This document shows positions 52,740 through 59,194 of a stretch of DNA of 59,194 bases, piece after piece. Each line of letters begins with the position of its first letter. Within the stretch, counting starts at the first letter, position 1. The notes under the pieces were generated by a model. The model did no database searches and was not told the DNA's origin. It saw nothing but the letters and a program-made list of their open reading frames with translations. Location of the stretch: contig JAGCDO010000015.1 in NCBI GenBank assembly GCA_017651265.1, positions 1 through 59,194 of the forward strand. Reading direction: 5' to 3'. A program made the position numbers and the translations under genes. Source of the stretch: Prevotella sp. (GTDB taxonomy: Bacteria; Bacteroidota; Bacteroidia; Bacteroidales; Bacteroidaceae).

Positions 52740-55700
52740 TTAGAAATTGAGGTTCAGACCAACCTGTACGGTAAATGGACGGGGGTACATGTTGTTGTCG
52801 ATACCGCCGAACACCTCGGGGTCGATACCCTCGTACTTGGTGATGGTGAACACGTTTGTAGCTGATGCATAGATTCGTCCGGAGAGTCCACTGTAGTTAC
52901 CACCCTTGAAGAGATTATCGAAGGAGTAGCCCAGTGTGATGTTATCGCATTTCAGGAATGAGCCATTGTGCACGAAGTAGTCAGAGAGCTGGTGATCGTA
53001 GGTTGACCAGTTACGCTGTACGGCACCTGGAATGACATTCTGCAGATAACCGAAAGAGGAGTCGTAACGCTTGGAAACGTTAGAGTATCCTGCTTCCTTG
53101 TCCCAATATACATAGTTGTCGAAACTTGCGCGGAGTCCGAAGCCGAAGTCCCAGTTCTTGAACTGTAGACGAGAGCTCAGACCTGCGGTGTAAGGAGCAT
53201 CAGGACTCTTGTAGAAGTAACGGTCAGAGTCGTTGATGATACCATCGGCATTGCGGTCAACATATACACCTTCGAGCGGCTGACCGTTCTGGTCGTACAC
53301 CTGCTGGAACACATAGAAGGAGTGATGCGGATAGCCCACGGAGTGTGCTTGGCAATAGTTACCTGTACCGGCAGAGATACCACCAGTCATGACGAGTGAT
53401 GACTCACCAGTGAGCTCGGTGATCTCATTCTTGTTATAGGTGAAGTTAGCTGTAACCTCCCACTGCCAGTCCTGAGTTTGAATAGGACGTACGGTCAAAG
53501 AAGCCTCGATACCTCTGTTCTCCAAAGAACCGATGTTCGAGCGTACCATGTTACGGAAGTTCGAACCTGCCGATACGGAAGCATCGTTAATCAGGTCGGT
53601 GGTCTTACGGTAGTAGTAATCCACGCTACCGCTGACACGGTTGTTGAACAGAACGAAGTCAAGACCGATGTTCGATGTCGTGGTGGTCTCCCACTTCAGG
53701 TCGGGGTTGTAAGCATCCGGACGATAGAGCAAACCGCTGTCGTTGACACCGATAAGCGGATAGCGTCCGTTGACATTGGTTGTGTTGACATTATAGGTAG
53801 CGAAGTAGTTGTAATCGCCGATACCATCCTGCTGACCAGTCTTACCCCATCCCAGACGGAGCTTCAACTCATCCATCCACTTCACGTTCTTCAGGAAGGC
53901 TTCCTCGTTGATCTTCCAACCGAGAGCTACAGAGGGGAAGGTTGCCCAGTGCTCCTTGAAGCGGCTGGAACCGTCGCGACGTACTGTAGCAGTGATCATA
54001 TAGCGGTCGAAGGCAATGTAGTTGGCACGACCGAAGAAGCTGACGAGGTAGTTCTCAGACTTCCAGATGCTGGTGCTTCCGTTATAGGGCTTACCTGCAG
54101 CGGGCTCGGTAGTACCATCGTCATGGGTAATCACCTGGTTGGTGGTTCTGGGATATACTCCTGCATAGAATGAATCACCCCAGTACTTGGTGTGGCTCCA
54201 CTCATAACCAGCCATGATATCGAAGTGCTGTGTCTTAAGGAAATCCTTGTAGTACTGAGCATAAGCCGAGAAGGTCAGGTTATATTTCCTCTCATAGGTA
54301 TAACCGCTGTTGCCATAGTAGAAGTTCGACGGACCCCAGTTAGCATAGTCGGTATCCTGCGTACCGTTGGCCCAGTCGCCACTGGCATTAGCATGCAGAC
54401 GCAGATCCTCAAAGCCGTGAATCTTATAGTCAGCCTCTATATTACCCATATAGTCGTATGAGTTGGCGCGGTCGTTCTTCTCATACAGACGAGACAGTGG
54501 GTTGGCAACGGTGTTGCGGTTCCACATAGTAGCATAGTTCTCATCCTTCAGGGAAGCACCACTGTCAAGCCACTGCCAGTAGCCGTGGTAGTTCTTGTAC
54601 TTCGGATCTGAAGAGTAGATGGGCTGTGTGGGATCCATGCGGGTAGCATCACCGATGGCATCACCGTTAGCATAACGGTTGTGGGCATACATGAACTTAC
54701 CGTTGATGTTGAATGTCAGGTGGTCCTGCAGCAACGAGGGGTTCAAGGTCACACTGGCCGTTGTACGCTGGAAGTTAGAGGTCTTCAAGATACCGTTCTG
54801 GTCGGTGTAGCCTACGCTGATGCGGTAGGGCATATTACTGATGCCACCCTGAACGGTAACGTTATGGTCGCTGGATACAGCGGGATGGAAGATCTCGTCC
54901 TGCCAGTTGGTGTTGGCATTGCCTAAGAGAGAGGCTGCTTCTGAGTCGGCACCGTAGTACGACTTGATAAAGCTGCGATACTCATCGGCGTCCAGCACGT
55001 CAAGAGTTTTTTTCTTCACTGAGTAAGAAACATTTCCGTTGTAGCTTACTTTGGGAGCCATTCCCTTACGACCCTTCTTGGTGGTGATGATGATGACACC
55101 GTTAGAACCACGACTACCATAGATGGCAGTAGCTGAAGCATCCTTCAGCACCGTGAAACTCTCAATGTCGTTCGGGTTCACCATCGTTAACGGGTTGGCT
55201 GCACCTTTGATACCCTGGTTGTCCATGGCCAGACCGTCGATCACGATTAACGGGTCGTTAGAAGCATTCAGTGACGAACCGCCACGAATACGGATGGTAG
55301 CACCACCACCAGGGGTACCACCACCAGAGGTGATGTTTACACCGGCAATCTTACCCTGCATCATTTCCTGTGCATTGGTAATCAAACCGTGGTTCTTCTC
55401 ATCGGGTTTGATAGCTGTTACCGAACCGGTTAAGTCGTTTTTCTTGGCTACACCATAACCGATGACCACCACTTCGTTCAATGACAGGGCGGCATCGTCT
55501 TGTAGCAAGACTTCCACTTGCGGCGCTGCGGCCACAACGGCATCTTGATAGCCAATGAAGGAAACGGAAATCTGGTCGCCTTGATTAGCTTTGATCGTAA
55601 AGTTACCATCAAAGTCAGTCACCGTACCCGCCTGTGTTCCGACAACGCGGACAGTAGCGCCGATGACATCTTCGCCGGTAGCATCTTTCACATGGCCATT

Positions 55701-55799
55701 CACAGTGATTTGCTGTGCGAAGGCCGTAGCAGAAAGGATCAGCCCACATATAAGTGCGAGCATCCTTAAAGGCATTCTGAATTTTACCTGCTTCATCAT
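52740..55799 (-). CDS. SusC/RagA-like TonB-linked outer-membrane transporter
   Basis: A 1019-residue channel: signal (to about 28), carboxypeptidase-like domain (about 30-105; VNGHVKDATGEDVIGATV), TonB-box/plug (VVIGYGVAKKNDLTGSV, IRIRGGSSLNASNDPL, YGSRGSNGVIIITTKKG) and a 22-strand barrel ending with NMYPRPFTVQVGLNLNF. It imports starch oligosaccharides with its SusD partner, powered by TonB. First gene of the operon; its promoter (55879-55910) resembles the amylase-operon promoter, and a LacI-type operator lies upstream. Confidence 0.95.
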   Translation of the reverse strand: MMKQVKFRMPLRMLALICGLILSATAFAQQITVNGHVKDATGEDVIGATVRVVGTQAGTVTDFDGNFTIKANQGDQISVSFIGYQDAVVAAAPQVEVLLQDDAALSLNEVVVIGYGVAKKNDLTGSVTAIKPDEKNHGLITNAQEMMQGKIAGVNITSGGGTPGGGATIRIRGGSSLNASNDPLIVIDGLAMDNQGIKGAANPLTMVNPNDIESFTVLKDASATAIYGSRGSNGVIIITTKKGRKGMAPKVSYNGNVSYSVKKKTLDVLDADEYRSFIKSYYGADSEAASLLGNANTNWQDEIFHPAVSSDHNVTVQGGISNMPYRISVGYTDQNGILKTSNFQRTTASVTLNPSLLQDHLTFNINGKFMYAHNRYANGDAIGDATRMDPTQPIYSSDPKYKNYHGYWQWLDSGASLKDENYATMWNRNTVANPLSRLYEKNDRANSYDYMGNIEADYKIHGFEDLRLHANASGDWANGTQDTDYANWGPSNFYYGNSGYTYERKYNLTFSAYAQYYKDFLKTQHFDIMAGYEWSHTKYWGDSFYAGVYPRTTNQVITHDDGTTEPAAGKPYNGSTSIWKSENYLVSFFGRANYIAFDRYMITATVRRDGSSRFKEHWATFPSVALGWKINEEAFLKNVKWMDELKLRLGWGKTGQQDGIGDYNYFATYNVNTTNVNGRYPLIGVNDSGLLYRPDAYNPDLKWETTTTSNIGLDFVLFNNRVSGSVDYYYRKTTDLINDASVSAGSNFRNMVRSNIGSLENRGIEASLTVRPIQTQDWQWEVTANFTYNKNEITELTGESSLVMTGGISAGTGNYCQAHSVGYPHHSFYVFQQVYDQNGQPLEGVYVDRNADGIINDSDRYFYKSPDAPYTAGLSSRLQFKNWDFGFGLRASFDNYVYWDKEAGYSNVSKRYDSSFGYLQNVIPGAVQRNWSTYDHQLSDYFVHNGSFLKCDNITLGYSFDNLFKGGNYSGLSGRIYASATNVFTITKYEGIDPEVFGGIDNNMYPRPFTVQVGLNLNF

Positions 55800-55878
55800 T
55801 CTATTGTTTAAAGTTAGTATATAAAATATAAATTCTCGTTAGTTCCAAAATCGACAAGTAGTATAGACTTTTCGATTG

Positions 55879-55910
55879 CAAATTTAGTATTACTTTCGTT
55901 AAGGTGTATG
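55879..55910 (-). promoter_or_regulatory. susC promoter
   Basis: Minus-strand -7 box TAAATTTG (55886-55879). The -33 region is CATACA (55910-55905), the same word at the same spacing as in the amylase-operon promoter at 32094-32063. There is no TTTG, which fits a promoter needing an activator. Confidence 0.6.
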
Positions 55911-55940
55911 AAAAAATGATATAAATCAAGTAAATACATT

Positions 55941-55956
55941 GCGCAAACGTTTGCGC
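55941..55956. promoter_or_regulatory. LacI-type operator between susC and the LacI gene
   Basis: GCGCAAACGTTTGCGC is a perfect 16-base palindrome with the central CG of LacI-family sites. It is 54 bases upstream of the susC -7 box (the amylase site lies 53 upstream of its box) and overlaps the -33 element of the divergent LacI gene promoter. Likely outcome: activation of susC and autorepression of the regulator. Confidence 0.75.
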
Positions 55957-55981
55957 GTTTCATACATTATTATTATATTTG
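55950..55981 (+). promoter_or_regulatory. LacI-gene promoter
   Basis: TTTG (55950-55953), a 20-base spacer and TATATTTG (55974-55981). The -33 lies inside the palindrome. A second -7-like TAACTTTG at 56011-56018 lacks a matching -33. Confidence 0.6.
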
Positions 55982-56035
55982 CAAGCGAACTACCGAAACA
56001 ATCTTTTGCATAACTTTGCAAAAAGAAAATAGCCT

Positions 56036-57061
56036 ATGAACGAGAACTCGAACATAACGATGAAAGATATTGCACGGGAACTGGGCGTTTCCGTCGCAAC
56101 TGTTTCGCGAGCCTTGAAAGACAGTCCTCGTATCAGTATCCAGCAGCGTGAACGAATCAAGTCGTATGCGCGCGAACATAATTTTTATCCTAACTACCTG
56201 GCAGAGTCGCTCCGACACAGTAGGGTATCTTCCCCGAAGATCATCGGTGTCATCGTACCGCAGATAGCCCATTATTATTTCTCTACGATCCTTTCAGGAA
56301 TCGAGGAGCAGGCACGGGTACGGGGCTATCGTATCATGGTGGCCCAGAGTGAGGAACGCTACGACCGTGAGGTACGCATCTGCGAGTCGTTCATGGAGAA
56401 CCGTGTTTGCGGCATCATCGTCTCACAGGCAAAGGATACGGTGGTTTACGACCATTTCAAGAAACTGATCAACAGTCATGTACCCCTTGTCTTCTACGAC
56501 CGTATCTGTACGGCCATCAACACCAACCGTGTGGTGGTGGATGATTACATGGGCGCCTTTACGGCTGTCACCCATTTGATTCAGACAGGATGCAAACGCA
56601 TCGCTTTCTATGGATCACCCATGCAGCTGGAGATTTCAAAGAACCGTTACAATGGCTATGTTGATGCGTTACTGAAGAACGGATTAAGACCAGACGACAG
56701 TCTGCGCCTTTTCTGCGACAACCGTATGGAAGCAGAGAAGATCACCCCGGAGATCCTGTCTCGGGAGGACCGTCCTGATGCCTTTTTCGCCGTGAACGAC
56801 GATACAGCCATCGGCATTCTCTATACGGCGAAACGTATGGGATTCAATGTTCCCGCCGACATCAGCATCTGTGGTTTTACCAACGGAGAGCGAGCCATTG
56901 CCTGTGAGCCTATGCTTACCACCGTGGAGCAGAGAGGCCACATGGTTGGCGAGGAAGCTGTGGATATTCTGGTGAACCTTGTCGAGGGCATTACACCGAT
57001 GGACAAGGTAGTGAAGAAGGTGGTTCGCACCCGACTTGTTGTGCGGGGAACCACGAGGTAA
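56036..57061 (+). CDS. LacI-family transcription regulator
   Basis: A 341-residue regulator: N-terminal helix-turn-helix (about 9-30; MKDIARELGVSVATVSRALK) with the hinge LAESLRHSR, then a periplasmic-binding-protein-like effector domain (about 62-335; IGVIVPQIAHYYFS, AFFAVNDDTAIGIL). It lies divergent from susC and 37 bases upstream of the sugar MFS gene, and probably senses a maltooligosaccharide or glucose derivative. Palindromes at 55941 and 32124 are its likely sites. The ATG at 56036 is favoured; 56060 is possible. Confidence 0.9.
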   Translation: MNENSNITMKDIARELGVSVATVSRALKDSPRISIQQRERIKSYAREHNFYPNYLAESLRHSRVSSPKIIGVIVPQIAHYYFSTILSGIEEQARVRGYRIMVAQSEERYDREVRICESFMENRVCGIIVSQAKDTVVYDHFKKLINSHVPLVFYDRICTAINTNRVVVDDYMGAFTAVTHLIQTGCKRIAFYGSPMQLEISKNRYNGYVDALLKNGLRPDDSLRLFCDNRMEAEKITPEILSREDRPDAFFAVNDDTAIGILYTAKRMGFNVPADISICGFTNGERAIACEPMLTTVEQRGHMVGEEAVDILVNLVEGITPMDKVVKKVVRTRLVVRGTTR

Positions 57062-57098
57062 ATGTGGAATGATTATTTGAAACTAAAAACAAGATAGT

Positions 57099-58424
57099 AT
57101 GAAAGTAAAACCTGATTTAGGCTTTTGGCCACTGTGGAACCTGAGCTTCGGGTTCTTTGGCGTGCAAATTGCGTATGCCCTGCAAAGTGCGAACATCTCG
57201 CGTATCTTCAGAACGTTGGGGGCTGATCCCCACTCACTGAGCTTCTTCTGGATTCTCCCGCCGCTGATGGGTATCCTTGTGCAACCGATTGTCGGAACCT
57301 TGTCTGACAAGACCTGGTGCCGCTGGGGTCGTCGTATACCTTATTTATTTATAGGAGCCGCCGTGGCAGTAGCAGTGATGTGTTTGCTGCCCAATTCCGG
57401 GTCGTTAGGACTGAGTATCTCGGCTGTGATGATCTTTGGTCTGTTGATGCTGATGCTGTTAGACACGAGTATCAACATGGCCATGCAGCCGTTCAAGATG
57501 CTGGTGGGCGACATGGTGAATGAGAAGCAGAAGGCGAAGGCCTACTCCATCCAGTCGTTCCTGTGCAACGCCGGTTCGGTAGTAGGATTCCTCTTCCCGT
57601 TTGTGTTTACATGGCTTGGATTGAAGAACGTAGCCCCGGAAGGTGTTGTACCCGATTCTGTGATCTGGTCGTTCTATGTAGGTGCAGCCATCCTCATCCT
57701 TTGTGTGATCTATACCACTATCAAGGTAAAGGAGTGGCCGCCGCAGGAATATGCGATGTATAACGGAGAGAACAAGAAAGAAGAAGGAAGCGGTAATTGG
57801 TTCAAGTTGTTGAAGAATGCTCCCGCCACCTTCTGGAGAGTGGGATTGGTACAGTTCTTCTGCTGGGCAGCCTTGCTGTACATGTGGACCTATGTGGTGG
57901 ATGCTGTGTCTGAAACCGTGTGGGGGACCACCGACTCAGCTTCGGAAGCCTATCAAGAAGCTGGTAACTGGACCGGTGTGCTCTATGCCATTCAGGCCAT
58001 GGGTAGTGTAGTATGGGCCACCATGCTGCCGCGATTCAAGAATACGAAGGTGGCTTATGCGCTGAGTCTGCTCATCGGTGGTATCGGCTTCGCACTCATT
58101 CCATTCGTACCGAATCAGTACGGACAGATCATTCCGTTCCTGCTCATCGGTTGCGCTTGGGCTGCTATGCTGGCCATGCCGTTCACTTTTGTCACGAACG
58201 CCCTCCAAGGTTACGGTCATATGGGTGCTTATCTGGGCTTGTTCAACGGTACTATCTGTCTGCCGCAGATTGTTGCAGCCCTGTGTGGCGGAATGGTGTT
58301 CAAGTTGGTTGGCGGTCATCAGAGTACGATGATGATCGTATCGGGTGTGTTACTGATCGTCGGTGCCCTTTGCGTAACGGCTATTAAGCCACATTCCACA
58401 CTCCACACTCCACAAAATACTTAA
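57099..58424 (+). CDS. MFS sugar transporter (SLC45/GPH-like)
   Basis: A 441-residue inner-membrane protein with 12 predicted helices. The N-terminal LSFGFFGVQIAYALQSANIS, the D-K-W-C-RWGRRIPYLFIGA loop between helices 2 and 3, and the C-terminal MPFTFVTNALQGYGHMGAYL belong to the MFS group that imports maltose or other disaccharides by proton symport. It is co-oriented with the LacI gene. The last residues (HSTLHTPQNT) are encoded by a 7-base repeat. Its stop overlaps that of the convergent chromate-transporter gene. Confidence 0.85.
   Translation: MKVKPDLGFWPLWNLSFGFFGVQIAYALQSANISRIFRTLGADPHSLSFFWILPPLMGILVQPIVGTLSDKTWCRWGRRIPYLFIGAAVAVAVMCLLPNSGSLGLSISAVMIFGLLMLMLLDTSINMAMQPFKMLVGDMVNEKQKAKAYSIQSFLCNAGSVVGFLFPFVFTWLGLKNVAPEGVVPDSVIWSFYVGAAILILCVIYTTIKVKEWPPQEYAMYNGENKKEEGSGNWFKLLKNAPATFWRVGLVQFFCWAALLYMWTYVVDAVSETVWGTTDSASEAYQEAGNWTGVLYAIQAMGSVVWATMLPRFKNTKVAYALSLLIGGIGFALIPFVPNQYGQIIPFLLIGCAWAAMLAMPFTFVTNALQGYGHMGAYLGLFNGTICLPQIVAALCGGMVFKLVGGHQSTMMIVSGVLLIVGALCVTAIKPHSTLHTPQNT
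58389..58418 (+). repeat. CACACTC heptamer tract inside the MFS C-terminus
   Basis: CACATTC, CACACTC, CACACTC, CACAAAA follow with a 7-base period and encode the final residues of the transporter. Confidence 0.75.
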
Positions 58425-58996
58425 TACAGTAGAACAAGTCCTGCAACCGCGCAGTAAACGATCATTCTGATAGGATTGATCTTGAAGAACTTGGTACCAA
58501 CGAACGTGGCAAGGAAAAGGAAACAACTGATCCAGAACTGCCACGGGTTGATGCTGGGAGTAGAGAAGTTCTCGGGAGTCATCAACATCAGTGTGGCAGC
58601 TGCCAGTAAACCTACTACGGCAGGACGTAATCCCGTGAAGACGCTGTTGACTAACGGCGTCTTCATGTATTTCATGAACATCTTACTGATCAGGATCATG
58701 AGAATCAGCGAGGGCAGTACCAACGCAAACGTTGCAGTAAAACTGCCCAGAATGGCCATGGGCGTACTGTATCCTGCATTCACCACCGCTGTATAGCCGC
58801 AGTAGGTGGCCGAGTTGATGCCCACAGGACCCGGTGTCATCTGACTGATGGCAACGATATCGGTAAATTCTGCCGTGTTCATCCAGTGCCAATGATAGAT
58901 CACCTCGTTCTGAATCAGCGAAAGCATACCATAGCCGCCGCCGAATCCAAAGAGACCGATCTCAAAAAACGTGATGAACAGATACAGGTAAATCAT
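58421..58996 (-). CDS. Chromate transporter, half-size (CHR family)
   Basis: A 191-residue membrane protein with the CHR motif GLFGFGGGYGMLSLIQ near residue 15 and ISQMTPGPVGINSATYCGY near 50, followed by about four more helices. Half-size CHR proteins usually act as a pair of different subunits; a second CHR gene lies 12 bases upstream. The transported anion (chromate or sulfate) is known for the family, not shown here. Confidence 0.9.
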   Translation of the reverse strand: MIYLYLFITFFEIGLFGFGGGYGMLSLIQNEVIYHWHWMNTAEFTDIVAISQMTPGPVGINSATYCGYTAVVNAGYSTPMAILGSFTATFALVLPSLILMILISKMFMKYMKTPLVNSVFTGLRPAVVGLLAAATLMLMTPENFSTPSINPWQFWISCFLFLATFVGTKFFKINPIRMIVYCAVAGLVLLY

Positions 58997-59008
58997 GGCA
59001 GTCTCCTT

Positions 59009-59194
59009 TTATTCTGTGGGTTGAACATATTGACCATAGACGTAACCACCCAGTCCGGCCACCAGGATGATGATAATAGGTGATACCCCCAGGGCCCAGA
59101 TGGCTAAGGCACCCACAATGGGAATCCAGCAGTTAGAGAGATTGATCTTCGCGCTCTTGGCGAGGTTGAAGGTAGGAACGGCAATCAAGGCCAC
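59009..59194 (-). CDS. Chromate transporter, half-size, partial (N-terminus outside window)
   Basis: Only the C-terminal 61 codons are present; the frame is open to the right window edge. It has two hydrophobic helices (WIPIVGALAIWALG and IIIILVAGLGGYVYG), consistent with the end of a CHR protein. Its position 12 bases upstream of the other CHR gene, on the same strand, supports a two-subunit transporter. Confidence 0.75.
   Translation of the reverse strand: MALIAVPTFNLAKSAKINLSNCWIPIVGALAIWALGVSPIIIILVAGLGGYVYGQYVQPTE

Overview
The window looks like a Bacteroidales chromosome, most like Prevotella/Segatella. The evidence is a SusC/SusD/SusE/SusF set, a one-piece hybrid two-component regulator, promoters of the Bacteroidetes type (TTTG, about 19-20 bases, then TAnnTTTG), a DUF3836-like protein, and secreted glycosidases that share a short C-terminal GRK/KGVY-type tail. 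I saw no tRNA, rRNA, CRISPR array, integrase or transposase. The family assignments come from reading motifs, not from a search.

Layout. 1-0.8 kb: an ECF-type sigma factor with a translationally coupled, truncated membrane partner (minus). 0.8-1.9 kb: a gene-free stretch packed with hairpins and inverted repeats. 1.9-5 kb: NAD kinase and a fused ABC exporter, separated by a spacer built of dispersed repeats. 5-8.3 kb (minus): an M28/glutaminyl-cyclase-like lipoprotein, a C26-M19 amidotransferase/dipeptidase fusion and an Lrp regulator. 8.4-11 kb (minus): three FKBP prolyl isomerases. 11.1-14.9 kb (plus): sirtuin, YitT-like and OPT transporters. 15-18.5 kb (plus): a DUF3836 protein, an ABC ATPase, two membrane proteins and a GntR/YtrA regulator, with a perfect operator-like inverted repeat at the promoter. 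18.6-24.4 kb (plus): a MacAB-TolC-like export operon.

24.5-58.4 kb is a carbohydrate region. Four secreted glycosidases (GH53, two starch-binding GH13 amylases and a GH13 lipoprotein) lie on the minus strand at 24.5-32 kb. The starch-uptake genes susC-D-E-F plus ompA lie at 46.9-55.8 kb on the minus strand, followed by a divergent LacI regulator and a sugar MFS transporter. Between these two halves sit an ORF6N-type protein, a second repeat-rich gene-free stretch (33.1-33.96 kb) and a separate plus-strand module: hybrid two-component regulator, GH3, SDR, GH9 and an outer-membrane barrel. The two halves appear to share one regulator. LacI-type palindromes lie 53-54 bases upstream of the -7 boxes of both the amylase operon and susC, and both promoters carry the same non-consensus CATACA element at the same spacing. 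The window ends in two half-size chromate transporter genes.

The least explained material is non-coding: (a) a 58-base dispersed hairpin element whose stem changes in a compensated way between copies; (b) two gene-free regions sharing TTCCCACGTTGGGAA palindromes and long inverted repeats; (c) 7-9 base periodic tracts in many spacers that in places enter linkers or ends of coding sequences; (d) a small element with heptamer arms seen in two spacers.
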